NCBI RefSeq assembly: GCF_009720865.1
Contig: NZ_WNLA01000019.1
Coordinates: 62,001-126,000 of the forward strand
Length of the DNA stretch: 64,000 nucleotides
Direction of reading: 5' to 3'
From: Pseudoduganella ginsengisoli
GTDB lineage: Bacteria; Pseudomonadota; Gammaproteobacteria; Burkholderiales; Burkholderiaceae_D
The stretch's first letter is position 1. Each line of letters opens with the position of its first letter. The translations under genes and the position numbers were made by a program. Of the stretch, positions 50,690-59,823 are shown in pieces. The notes under the pieces were generated by a model. The model saw only the letters and a program-made list of their open reading frames with translations. It did no database searches and was not told where the DNA came from.

Positions 50690-52822
50690 TTATAGCGGCA
50701 AGGGTTGCTGCACGCCGGTGATGACGACAGGGCCGCCGCCAAGCAGGAAGTCCGGCAGCAGGTCGAGCGCATTTTTCAGCGTAGCGTCGTCCACGATCCC
50801 CGTCATCCACACGTTGCCCGCTGTCGGATTCGCGTGGTAAGCATCGGCCAGGTCCGGCGCCGACAGGGCCGACGTAAATTCCAGCGCACCGGCGATCTTG
50901 TCGCGTGCCGCTATGGCGTCGCTGCCGCTGGCGCTGTTGACAAGGTATTGCGTCAGCGTGGCAAGGTCGATCTTCTTGTCGTGCAGCACACTGGTCCAGT
51001 AGGTCAGTCCCGCCACCTCGGCTGAACGTCCGAACAAGTTCAGATACAGTGCATTGACGGCCTCCGCGTCGCTGCCTTTGCCATGCCATTCCGGCAGCGC
51101 GCGCAGTTCGGTGGCCAGCGCGGCGGCGTCACCCTTGGCCATCCATTTTTGCAGTGCATCCGGCTCGGCGGGACGGTTCAGTATCGCCACGTACGCTTGT
51201 TCGACAGCCAGCTTGCTCATTGCCGGCGGCGCACCATTGGCTTTCGCGGTGGCCGCGGTATCGTTATGGCTGTACGGATCGAGGTCGCCGACATCCTTGG
51301 CGGTGATGCGTTCCTTGACCGCGGCATCGGTCCATTGCGGCAGCAGCGAGGCGGCCTTGTTTTCCGCCATGGCGCGCGGCAGCGTATCAGCCAGGTCATC
51401 CAGCGCGGCGCGTGCCTGCGCGGCGTGCGCAAACACGGTCCACGGATCGCTGGTATTGCTGATGTCTGCACGCGCCTGCGGGATGGCGGCGCCCATCATT
51501 TGCTTGAACGCGTCCAGCGTTGCCGTGCTGAGTGCAGCCAGTGATTTGGCTGCCGTGCCGTCCAGCACCGTGCCATCGGCCAGGTGCGGCAGGGTGGCAG
51601 CGGTGGTCAGCACTTGCAGCAGCGTGGCGCCACTGTCCAGTGGTGCGCTGCCTTTCAGCTGGACCAGTACGGATGCCATGCCTTCGTACGCGGCCCGCAT
51701 TGCCACGTCCAGCGACAATTTTGGCGCAACATAGCCCGAGCCATGGTCCGGCATGCGCGCGCTCAGCATCTGCAACGTGCGCGCCACCACTTCGGCAATG
51801 CCATCGATTTCCGCGTTGTAGGCGTAGCCCTGCAGCGCGGCGGCGCGCGCAGCCGGTTCCGCATCCAGTGCCGCGTTCATGCTGTCCGCGGCAGCATTGA
51901 CCTTCACGCCGAACGCGGTGGACAGCGCGGCATCCACGGCGTCCGCCGCCACACCGGTGCGCACCATTGCGTCGCGCAACGTCGTCATGGCGCTTGCATT
52001 GGCGCGCACCAGCGTGTTGGCCGGAGTGCTGCCCGTATGCTGCAGGTCCACGGTCAGCGACAGCGTGCCGTTGTGGGCGCGCTCGGTGGCTAGGTCGTAG
52101 CCGCCTGTCACCAGTACGTGCTGTTGCCAGGAAGCCTGTGGCAGAGGGAAGTCTGACGATTGCGACGATGCGAGCAAGAAGTGGCCGTTGGCATCCGTTT
52201 TGGTGGACTGTTCGCCGCGATCGAGCAGGCCGTTGCCATTGCTGTCAACGAAGACCGTGGCGTCGCGCAGGTAGCCCACGCCTTGCGCCTGGCCGCTGAT
52301 CATTGTGGTGACGGCGCCCGGGTGCGCCACGTATTCCGTCAGTGCGGTACGGGCAATTTGCAGCGACGCGGTATCCGTGACTTGGTCCAGCCACATGCCG
52401 GTGATGGCGGCGATGCCGCTGTCAGTCACATACGGCTGGATGACGGGAATTTTCGCCGTCAAGTCTTGCGCGAACGAGACTTTATTGGCCAGCGCCACGG
52501 CGTCTTCGCCCTGCGCGCCGTGCACCATGGCCAGCGCTACGTTGTCACGCTTGAGCGAACCGTTATCGAGCACGCTGCTCCAGTAATCGACGCCGCCCGT
52601 CTCGCCCGCGCGGCCGAACAGGTTGTGGTACAGGGCTTTGACCATGTCCCGGTTGCTCATGTTGGCATAACGGGCATTGAATTCATGCGCCGTGGCGAAT
52701 GCTGCGGCGATGCTGTCTTGCGTGGCATCGATGCCGGTCCAGTAGCGCAGACCGTCCGGATCGGCGGGGCGGTTGAAGTACGCGATGTACAGTTGCTGGA
52801 TGTCGTTGGCGGTAGGTTTCAT
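50690..52822 (-). CDS. Large DUF4214-domain protein
   Basis: The 710-residue protein (ATG 52822; the upstream TTG at 52837 is rejected) has a DUF4214 block at about 5-120 (IQQLYIAYFNRPADPDGLRYW, LYHNLFGRAGETGGVDYWSSVL) and another at about 555-670 (AYVAILNRPAEPDALQKW, LYLNLFGRSAEVAGLTYWTSVL). Between them lie VFVDSNGNGLLDRGEQSTK, an EF-hand-like calcium loop in a carboxypeptidase-regulatory-like segment, and a long Ala-rich helical region. No classical signal peptide; such proteins are often leaderless and exported by type I systems. No exporter is adjacent. Confidence 0.82.
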   Translation of the reverse strand: MKPTANDIQQLYIAYFNRPADPDGLRYWTGIDATQDSIAAAFATAHEFNARYANMSNRDMVKALYHNLFGRAGETGGVDYWSSVLDNGSLKRDNVALAMVHGAQGEDAVALANKVSFAQDLTAKIPVIQPYVTDSGIAAITGMWLDQVTDTASLQIARTALTEYVAHPGAVTTMISGQAQGVGYLRDATVFVDSNGNGLLDRGEQSTKTDANGHFLLASSQSSDFPLPQASWQQHVLVTGGYDLATERAHNGTLSLTVDLQHTGSTPANTLVRANASAMTTLRDAMVRTGVAADAVDAALSTAFGVKVNAAADSMNAALDAEPAARAAALQGYAYNAEIDGIAEVVARTLQMLSARMPDHGSGYVAPKLSLDVAMRAAYEGMASVLVQLKGSAPLDSGATLLQVLTTAATLPHLADGTVLDGTAAKSLAALSTATLDAFKQMMGAAIPQARADISNTSDPWTVFAHAAQARAALDDLADTLPRAMAENKAASLLPQWTDAAVKERITAKDVGDLDPYSHNDTAATAKANGAPPAMSKLAVEQAYVAILNRPAEPDALQKWMAKGDAAALATELRALPEWHGKGSDAEAVNALYLNLFGRSAEVAGLTYWTSVLHDKKIDLATLTQYLVNSASGSDAIAARDKIAGALEFTSALSAPDLADAYHANPTAGNVWMTGIVDDATLKNALDLLPDFLLGGGPVVITGVQQPLPL

Positions 52823-52973
52823 GCGTGTCTCACTCAAGGGTTGCAGCAGGCACGCCAGTCAGCGCATGCCTGTAAAAAAGATGTGCAATCCTAAGAGTGT
52901 CGCCGCAATTTAAATGTGATTATGATCACATTGTCTTGTAGATAACTTCTTGCAAGTGGTGCGCAACCGGTTG

Positions 52974-55100
52974 TCAGTGCCGCAGCCAGCGGCGGAACGG
53001 TTCCAGGTCCATGCCCGGCTCCACATACCACGCCTTGCGCGGCCAGTCGAACTTCGCGCCCAGCGCCTTGACTTGCTGCGCTTCGTGGATGGTCGCGCTG
53101 AGGTAATGGCGGGCCGGCATTTGTTCCTGCGCCGCCGCTTCATTGCGGGCGATTGCCTGTTCCGCCGCCGCGCCGATCGCGTTCAAACGCAGCCTTGCCA
53201 GATAAGGGCTGCGGCGTTCCGCTTCTTCCGGCGCCAGCAAGGTCAGGCGCATTTTTGCGCGCGTGGCGGCCACATAAAACAGGTTGTCTTCCTCGCGCCC
53301 GTCGGCCAGCGCGGCAGGGAATTCGCCCGCTTCCATGAAGGGCAGGATCACGTGTTCGTATTCCTTGCCTTTCGCGTTGACGGCATAGTCAATCGTCACC
53401 ACATCTTTTTCGCGCTTGCGGCCCGCAAAGGCTTCCGCCGCATTGAGTTCTTGCCAGAACCCGGCCAGCGTCAGGTTGGAACGCTCGGCGGCAGCCAGGA
53501 ATCCCGAAATGGATTTCGCTACGGCTTGCGCATCATGCGGGCGTACGAAAATGCGGCGAGCGGCCAGTTCCAGGTGCATTGCGTCGCACACGGCGCGCAG
53601 CACTTCATGGGCGGGAGAATCCGGTCCGAATGCGGCGGCGCAATCGATGGCGGCCTTGATCGGGCTGGCGTGGCCGCTGTCCAGGTAGCGTCCATAAAAA
53701 CCGTCCAGCAATTGCGGGTGCTTGGCGATGTCGCGCTTGGCCTGTTCCAGCTGTTCGTGCGAATGTCCGGCTTCGCCAAACACCGCCAGCGCTTCCACGA
53801 TAGCCATGCGCACGTCCTGCGATTTCACAGCCGCCAGGTCTTTCAACGCGATCGCCATCATGCCGCGCAAGAACAGGATTTCATCACGCTGCAAATAGCC
53901 GGCCATCGGCGGCGTGCGGTAGCCGATTTTTGCATGCATCAGCGCCTGCTCCACGGCGATGGCCTGGTGGCGGTCGCGCAGCAGCACTGTGCAGCCATCG
54001 ATCGGGTAGCCATCTTTTTTCCATGCCTTGATGGCCGCCACGATTTTCTCGCCGCACTGGGTGGCGTCGGCATATTGCGCCTGGCGGATTTCCGTATGCA
54101 GCGGCAAGCCCGATTGCACGGCCTTGGCCTTGAATTCCGCCATCGCCAGCGCCAGGTGCGGGCCGTGGCGCCATGTGATGGTCAGCGGGTATTGCCGGGT
54201 ATTGCCAAAGTCGCGTGCAAAGCGGCTTTCCATGAATTCGCCGCTGGCGCCCAGCTTCGAGTGGATCACCTGGTCTTTGTCGCCCGCGCCGACGAACCAG
54301 CATTCAGGCTGCGCCAGCAGGGCGGACAGGATGCGGTAGCCCGCTTCATTCAAATCGTGCAATTCGTCGCATACGACCACGCGGTAGCGGGGCAATTCGT
54401 GCGCGGCGTCCGGCGACTGCGCCAGCAATTTCGCCAGGTCATAGGTGGCGTCGTACGGGCCGCGGAATTGTGCGCTGCCGTCGCTGTCGCTGCGCAAGGT
54501 TTCATATTCAAGCGCGGCCAGGTAGTCGGCCAGCGGGGTTTTCAGGATTTCCGCAGCTTCTTCGACGCCCACGTATTCGACATCGACGCTGTCGAGCAGC
54601 ATGGTGGCTTTCAGCGCCAGTTGCGCATCGATGGCTTGCGACAGCGCGATGTTGTGCGTGCGGATATCCAGGTATTCCACCTTGCCCAGATAGCGCTCGC
54701 CGACGCGGCGCAGCGCCTCCAGCAGCCACGGTTTCATGTCGCGCAAATGGTGCAGGCGGGGCGTGTCGCCATGTTCCAGTTCAGCCAGCGCCTGCTGCGC
54801 GAAATCTTCAAAAGTGGCGACCCGCACGGCGGTGGCGAGGCTATAAGGAATGCCGATGTCGAGCAAGCGCTGGCGCAGCACGTCGCGCGCTTCCGGTGTG
54901 AACGTCAACGCCAGCACCTGTTCCGGCGGCAGGCGGCGCGCCAGCGCTTCGCCGATGCGCAGGGCCAGCGTCGTGGTTTTTGCCGCGCCGGCATTGGCGG
55001 CCACCAGCGAAATGCGGTTTTGCGCCAATTGGATGGCGGATTGTTCGGCGGTGGGGATCAAGCCCTGGGGATGGAAGCGGGGAGCAGCGGTGTCGGTCAT
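52974..55100 (-). CDS. UvrD/Rep-like superfamily 1 helicase with DUF5710 tail
   Basis: The 708-residue protein has motif I region LVAANAGAAKTTTLALRIGEAL, motif Ia VLALTFTPEARDVLRQR, motif II YRVVVCDELHDLNEAGYRIL (DExx with His), motif III WFVGAGDKDQVIH, motif IV TITWRHGPHLA, motif V TIDYAVNAKGKEYEHVILP and motif VI NLFYVAATRAKMRLTLL. The Walker A reads AGAAKTT where AGSGKT is usual. The end (KALGAKFDWPRKAWYVEPGMD) is a DUF5710 domain, seen in plasmid and phage helicases or primases. A DNA repair or mobile-element role is inferred. Confidence 0.85.
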   Translation of the reverse strand: MTDTAAPRFHPQGLIPTAEQSAIQLAQNRISLVAANAGAAKTTTLALRIGEALARRLPPEQVLALTFTPEARDVLRQRLLDIGIPYSLATAVRVATFEDFAQQALAELEHGDTPRLHHLRDMKPWLLEALRRVGERYLGKVEYLDIRTHNIALSQAIDAQLALKATMLLDSVDVEYVGVEEAAEILKTPLADYLAALEYETLRSDSDGSAQFRGPYDATYDLAKLLAQSPDAAHELPRYRVVVCDELHDLNEAGYRILSALLAQPECWFVGAGDKDQVIHSKLGASGEFMESRFARDFGNTRQYPLTITWRHGPHLALAMAEFKAKAVQSGLPLHTEIRQAQYADATQCGEKIVAAIKAWKKDGYPIDGCTVLLRDRHQAIAVEQALMHAKIGYRTPPMAGYLQRDEILFLRGMMAIALKDLAAVKSQDVRMAIVEALAVFGEAGHSHEQLEQAKRDIAKHPQLLDGFYGRYLDSGHASPIKAAIDCAAAFGPDSPAHEVLRAVCDAMHLELAARRIFVRPHDAQAVAKSISGFLAAAERSNLTLAGFWQELNAAEAFAGRKREKDVVTIDYAVNAKGKEYEHVILPFMEAGEFPAALADGREEDNLFYVAATRAKMRLTLLAPEEAERRSPYLARLRLNAIGAAAEQAIARNEAAAQEQMPARHYLSATIHEAQQVKALGAKFDWPRKAWYVEPGMDLEPFRRWLRH

Positions 55101-55139
55101 GTGGCTATTATACGAAAACGCCCTGGCGCAAATGACGAA

Positions 55140-56063
55140 TCAGTGGCTGGCGGCAATCGTGGCAACGGTATTCGCCGCCACTTCCCTCAGCGTTTCAATG
55201 GTAATGGCTGCGCCGGGCGACATGGTGCGGCCATACAGCTGCACGACGCCCACTTCCGTCGCCACGCCGGCCAGGCCGGGGACGTCCAGCAACACCAGTT
55301 GGCCGGCTGCTAGCGCTTCCTGGCACGCGGCCTCGGTCGACAGCAATACCAGGTCGCTGTTGATCGTGGCATGGATCAGCAGCGGGACCTGGTCGCACTG
55401 CAGGGAAATCGGCAGCGCCGCATCTTGCGCGATGCCGCAGATTTTGTGCACCAGTGGTTTGACGCGGTCCGGCAGCGTGACGCTGGCCAGGCCGTAATCA
55501 AGCAAATCCTCGATGCGCAACGGCCGATTTAACAGCGGATGGCCGGCGCGCACCAGCAGGCAGCCATATTGGCGGAACAGGGGAGTAATGGTGAGGTCCG
55601 GCGCAGGCTCAATGTCGTGTGTGTCCGAGATAAAGAATTCCAGCTGTTCGCCGCGCAACTGCGCCTGCAGCTGGCGCCAGTTATTGGTGGCGATGGAAAT
55701 GCGCAGTCCGGGATGGCGTTCACGCAGCAAATCCGTCAGCGGCGGGATGACGCCGGCCATCAACAGGGGCCCGGCGCCAAACGCCACGGTGCCGCCGTCG
55801 CCGCTGCGCAGCAGGGCCATGTCGCGCTCCAGCCCCCGCATTTCATAAGCCAGTTTCCTGGCGCGCGCTAAAAACACGGCGCCCACGCTGGTGACGGCCA
55901 CATTGCGGTTGTCGCGGTCGAACAACAGCACGCCCAGTTCTTCTTCCAGGGTCTGGATGCTGCGGCTCAGCGCGGGCTGGCTCAGGTTCACTTTATCGGC
56001 AGCCCTGGCAAAGCTTTTTTCCTCTGCGACGGCCAGCGCGTGGCGTATCCGCTTGAAGTCCAT
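55140..56063 (-). CDS. LysR-type regulator of the alkyl-sulfate operon
   Basis: The 307-residue protein has an N-terminal winged helix (MDFKRIRHALAVAEEKSFARAADKVNLSQPALSRSIQTLEEELGVLLFDR) and a LysR substrate domain (ISIATNNWRQLQAQLRGEQLEFFISD, DYGLASVTLPDRV). It is divergent from the GMC/sdsA operon over a 135-bp gap, the usual LysR arrangement. In Pseudomonas a LysR protein (SdsB) controls an SdsA alkylsulfatase, which supports the same role here. Confidence 0.9.
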   Translation of the reverse strand: MDFKRIRHALAVAEEKSFARAADKVNLSQPALSRSIQTLEEELGVLLFDRDNRNVAVTSVGAVFLARARKLAYEMRGLERDMALLRSGDGGTVAFGAGPLLMAGVIPPLTDLLRERHPGLRISIATNNWRQLQAQLRGEQLEFFISDTHDIEPAPDLTITPLFRQYGCLLVRAGHPLLNRPLRIEDLLDYGLASVTLPDRVKPLVHKICGIAQDAALPISLQCDQVPLLIHATINSDLVLLSTEAACQEALAAGQLVLLDVPGLAGVATEVGVVQLYGRTMSPGAAITIETLREVAANTVATIAASH

Positions 56064-56113
56064 TGTGTCCTCAGTGATGCAAAATTTGGATCATACGGAT
56101 AAATATAATGCAA

Positions 56114-56142
56114 TTTACGGTTAAAAACTCGCTCCCTATACT
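56114..56142 (+). promoter_or_regulatory. Candidate promoter of the alkyl-sulfate operon
   Basis: TTTACG and TATACT are spaced by 17 bp in the LysR-GMC gap, about 57 bp before the ATG at 56199. A second TATAAT (56104-56109) lies just upstream. A LysR-type AT-N11-AT box was not fixed. Confidence 0.45.
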
Positions 56143-56198
56143 TTCCTTCAAGTACCGCGATGACATGACGGTACCTCAAAAAGGAAGGCCAGGAGAAC

Positions 56199-57827
56199 AT
56201 GCAGGAATTCGACTATGTAGTGGTAGGGGGCGGTTCGGCCGGTGCAACGCTGGCCGCACGGTTGTCAGAAGATGCGTCGGTAACGGTCTGCCTGCTGGAA
56301 GCCGGTGGCCCGGATAAAAGCGTATTGATTCATGCGCCGGCCGGCGTGGTGGCTTTGGTGCCGCGTCCCCTCAACAATTATTGCTACCACACGGTGCCGC
56401 AGCCAGGCTTGAATGGCCGCATCGGCTACCAGCCGCGCGGCAAGACGCTGGGCGGCAGCAGTTCGATCAACGCCATGCTGTATGTGCGGGGCCACCGCTG
56501 GGATTATGACCACTGGGCGTCGCTGGGCAACCGTGGCTGGTCTTACGACGATGTCCTGCCGTTTTTCAAGCGCAGCGAAAACAATGAACAGATCCGTGAC
56601 GCGTACCATGGCCAGGGAGGGCCGTTGAACGTCACGTATCCCCGCCACGGCAGCCCCGTCAACCAGATGTTCCTGGAAGCCGCCGCAGCCTGTGGCTTGC
56701 CCACCATTGAAGACTATAACGGCGCGCAGCAACAGGGGGCGTTCCTGTACCAGGTCACGCACAAAAATGGCGAGCGTTGCAGCGCTGCCAAGGCTTACCT
56801 GGCGCCGAACAGGCAGCGCGCCAACCTGCACATCGTGACGCACGCCGTGTCGTCGCGCATCTTGCTGGAAGGGCGCCGCGCAGCCGGTATCGCGTATTTC
56901 CAGGGCGCGCAACTATGCACCGTGAAGGCGCGCCGCGAAGTCGTGATTGCCGGCGGTGCGTTTGGCTCGCCACAACTGCTGATGTTGTCCGGTATCGGTC
57001 CCCGCGCGGAATTGCAGGCGCACGGTATCCCTGTCGTACACGACTTGCCGGGCGTCGGGCAGAATTTGCAAGACCATATCGACTACGTGCAAAGCTGGCG
57101 CGTGCCCAGCGATAACCGCACGTTTGGCTTGTCCATGCGCGGCGCCGCGTACATGGCGAAAGGGATGCTGGAATGGCGCCGCCGGCGCAGTGGTCCCGTG
57201 ACATCCACGTATGCGGAAGCTGGCGCTTTCATGAGTTCCAGGCCGGGCTTGCCGGCGCCGGACTTGCAGCTGGTGTTTGCGCTGGCGCTGGTCGACGACC
57301 ATGCCCGCAAGGTGCACCGGGGCCATGGCTTCTCGTGCCATGTAGACGTGCTGCGCCCGTACAGCCGTGGCACGGTCACGCTTGCCAGCAGCGACGTGCG
57401 CGACGCGCCTCGCATCGACCCGGCCTTCCTGGCGGATGAGCGCGATGCAGCCCTGTTGCTGAAGGGCGCGAAAATGCAGCAGCGCATTTTCGAGCAGCCG
57501 CAGTTCGACGGTATCCGCGGCGACATGCTGTACCCGGTGCCGGCGGGAGACGATGCGGCGCTGATGCAAGATATCCGCAACCGCGCCGACACGCAGTACC
57601 ACCCGGTCGGCACCTGCAAGATGGGACCCGCCAGCGACCCGCTGGCCGTGGTGGATGAACGCCTGCGCGTGCATGGCTTTGACAACCTGCGCGTGGCCGA
57701 TGCTTCCATCATGCCCACCCTTATCGGCGGCAATACCAATGCCCCGACCATCATGATTGGCGAAAAGGCAGCCCAAATGGTGCTGGCAGAGGCCCGCGAA
57801 CAACAGGCGGCGGCAGCCGTCATCTGA
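56199..57827 (+). CDS. GMC-family alcohol dehydrogenase (AlkJ-like)
   Basis: The 542-residue flavoprotein starts MQEFDYVVVGGGSAGATLAARL (FAD Rossmann GxGxxG) followed by CLLEAGGPD. GMC signatures are GGSSSINAMLYVRGHRWDYDHW and GAFGSPQLLMLSGIG; the catalytic His is in YHPVGTCKMG and the last motif is NTNAPTIMIGEKAA. It resembles AlkJ, a quinone-linked alkanol dehydrogenase of alkane degradation, and would oxidise the alcohol freed by the sulfatase. First gene of the operon, 10 bp before sdsA-like. Confidence 0.93.
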   Translation: MQEFDYVVVGGGSAGATLAARLSEDASVTVCLLEAGGPDKSVLIHAPAGVVALVPRPLNNYCYHTVPQPGLNGRIGYQPRGKTLGGSSSINAMLYVRGHRWDYDHWASLGNRGWSYDDVLPFFKRSENNEQIRDAYHGQGGPLNVTYPRHGSPVNQMFLEAAAACGLPTIEDYNGAQQQGAFLYQVTHKNGERCSAAKAYLAPNRQRANLHIVTHAVSSRILLEGRRAAGIAYFQGAQLCTVKARREVVIAGGAFGSPQLLMLSGIGPRAELQAHGIPVVHDLPGVGQNLQDHIDYVQSWRVPSDNRTFGLSMRGAAYMAKGMLEWRRRRSGPVTSTYAEAGAFMSSRPGLPAPDLQLVFALALVDDHARKVHRGHGFSCHVDVLRPYSRGTVTLASSDVRDAPRIDPAFLADERDAALLLKGAKMQQRIFEQPQFDGIRGDMLYPVPAGDDAALMQDIRNRADTQYHPVGTCKMGPASDPLAVVDERLRVHGFDNLRVADASIMPTLIGGNTNAPTIMIGEKAAQMVLAEAREQQAAAAVI

Positions 57828-57837
57828 GGAGAAATAC

Positions 57838-59805
57838 ATGAACAAGATTTCATACCGGCGCGATGCGCTGGCGGTGGCGGCCGCCCTGGTTTTCGCCAAC
57901 GCGGGCGCCGCCAGCGCGCCGCTGCCAGCCAGCAGCCACACGGCGCAAGCCAATAAAGCCTTTGGCGCGGCGCTGCCGCTGTCTGACCAGCAGGATTTCC
58001 AGGATGCGCGGCGCGGCTTGATCGCCACCTTGCCGGAGCGGCTGATCAAGGCCGATGGCGGCGGCAAGAATGCATGGGACGGTGCGCGCTTCGATTTCAT
58101 TGACGGCGATGCTCCCGATACGGTCAATCCGAGCCTGTGGCGCCAGGAAAAGCTGAACAACCAGCATGGCTTATTCAAAGTCATGGATGGCATTTACCAG
58201 GTCCGCGGCTACGACATTTCCAACATGACCCTGATTGCGGGTAAACAAGGCTGGATCGTCGTCGATCCGCTGACTTCCGTTGAAATGGCGCGCGCCACGC
58301 TGGAATTCGCACAGCAAACGCTGGGCCGCCGCCCGGTTACCGCCGTCATTTACACGCATGGCCACGTGGACCACTTTGGCGGCATCCGCGGCATTGTGGA
58401 AGAGGCGGACGTCCGCTCCGGCAAGATCCGCGTCATTGTTCCGGAAGGGTTCATGGAATCGGCGGTGGCGGAAAACGTCCTGGCAGGTAATGCCATGTCG
58501 CGCCGCGCGCTGTACCAGTTCGGCATTACCTTGCCATGGAACCGCCAGGGCACTGTCGGCACGGGCCTGGGCAAGACTGGATCCACCGGCAATTACAGCT
58601 TGATTGCGCCGAATGAAGTGGTCAGCCAATCCGGGCAGGAATTGACGGTCGATGGAGTGCGCATGGTGTTCCAGATGGCGAACGGTTCCGAAGCGCCATC
58701 GGAATTCATGTTCTACCTGCCGGACTTGAAAGCCCTGTGCTTCGCGGAAGTGCTGAACCAGAACATGCACAACATTTATACGCTGCGCGGCGCCAAGGTG
58801 CGCGATGCGCTGGGCTGGAGCAAATACATCAACCAGCTGCTCGATGCGTTCCCGGATGCTGAAGTGGGATTCCGCAGCCACCACTGGCCCGTGTGGGGCA
58901 AGGACCGCGTGCGCGGCCACATCGTCAACCAGCGCGACATGTACCGCTTCCTGCACGACGAAGCGCTGCGCCTGGCCAACAGCGGCATGACGATGGATGA
59001 CCTGGCCAATGCCAGCTATTACCCGAAAGCGTTGCGCAACGACTTTTCCACGCGCGGCTATTACGGCACGTTGAGCCACAACCTGCGCGGCGTCTACAAC
59101 TTTTACCTGGGCTTCTACGATGGCAATCCGGCGACCCTGAATCCGCTGCCGCGCGTGGAAAGCGCCAGGCGTTACGTGGCGGCGCTGGGCGGCGGCGCAG
59201 CCGTATTGGCCAAGATGAAAGACGCGCATGCGAAAGGCGAATACCGCTGGGCCGTGGAAATCGGCAATTACCTGGTGTTCGCCGAACCGGACAACAAGGC
59301 CGGCCGCGAGCAGCAGGCCGCATCCTTGGAACAATTGGGCTATCAGGCCGAATCGGGCATCTGGCGCAATGCATACCTGACGGCAGCGCAAGAGCTGCGC
59401 AACGGCGCCGACAAGAAATTTGCCCTGTCCACGCAAAGCCCTGACCTGGTGCGCGCACTGCCGATGGAAATGCTGTTCGACTTCCTGGCAGTACGCCTGA
59501 ACCACGAGAAAGCGGACGGCTTGTCTGTGGGGATCAACGTGCGCTTCACCGACAACGGCGACCGCTACGCGCTGGAATTGTCGAACTCCGTGCTGCATAA
59601 CACGAAGGGCCGCGAATTGAAGCAGCCGGACGTATCGCTGGAGCTGGCGCAGGCCACGCTGTTCAAATTGCTGTTGAAGCAGGCGACGCTGCCGCAATTG
59701 ATGCAGTCGGGCGAATTGAAAGTGGCAGGCGATCCGAAAGTGCTGGGCGCGCTGTTCAGCAACATTGAAACGTTTGATCCGCTGTTCCCTATCGTTACCC
59801 CCTAA
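57838..59805 (+). CDS. sdsA: SdsA-type alkylsulfatase
   Basis: The 655-residue protein has a signal peptide (AVAAALVFANAGAASA) and a metallo-beta-lactamase fold with THGHVDHFGG (His174, His176, Asp178, His179). It also has FRSHHWPVWG, GYYGTLSHNLRGVYNFYLGFYDGNP and a C-terminal SCP2-like domain. SdsA hydrolyses primary alkyl sulfates such as SDS to 1-alkanol and sulfate, using two Zn ions, in the periplasm or outside. ATG 57838 with GAGGAG is used; the frame extends to 57757 in the GMC gene. Its product feeds the GMC enzyme. Confidence 0.93.
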   Translation: MNKISYRRDALAVAAALVFANAGAASAPLPASSHTAQANKAFGAALPLSDQQDFQDARRGLIATLPERLIKADGGGKNAWDGARFDFIDGDAPDTVNPSLWRQEKLNNQHGLFKVMDGIYQVRGYDISNMTLIAGKQGWIVVDPLTSVEMARATLEFAQQTLGRRPVTAVIYTHGHVDHFGGIRGIVEEADVRSGKIRVIVPEGFMESAVAENVLAGNAMSRRALYQFGITLPWNRQGTVGTGLGKTGSTGNYSLIAPNEVVSQSGQELTVDGVRMVFQMANGSEAPSEFMFYLPDLKALCFAEVLNQNMHNIYTLRGAKVRDALGWSKYINQLLDAFPDAEVGFRSHHWPVWGKDRVRGHIVNQRDMYRFLHDEALRLANSGMTMDDLANASYYPKALRNDFSTRGYYGTLSHNLRGVYNFYLGFYDGNPATLNPLPRVESARRYVAALGGGAAVLAKMKDAHAKGEYRWAVEIGNYLVFAEPDNKAGREQQAASLEQLGYQAESGIWRNAYLTAAQELRNGADKKFALSTQSPDLVRALPMEMLFDFLAVRLNHEKADGLSVGINVRFTDNGDRYALELSNSVLHNTKGRELKQPDVSLELAQATLFKLLLKQATLPQLMQSGELKVAGDPKVLGALFSNIETFDPLFPIVTP

Positions 59806-59823
59806 GTTACCCAGTAAATCAAC

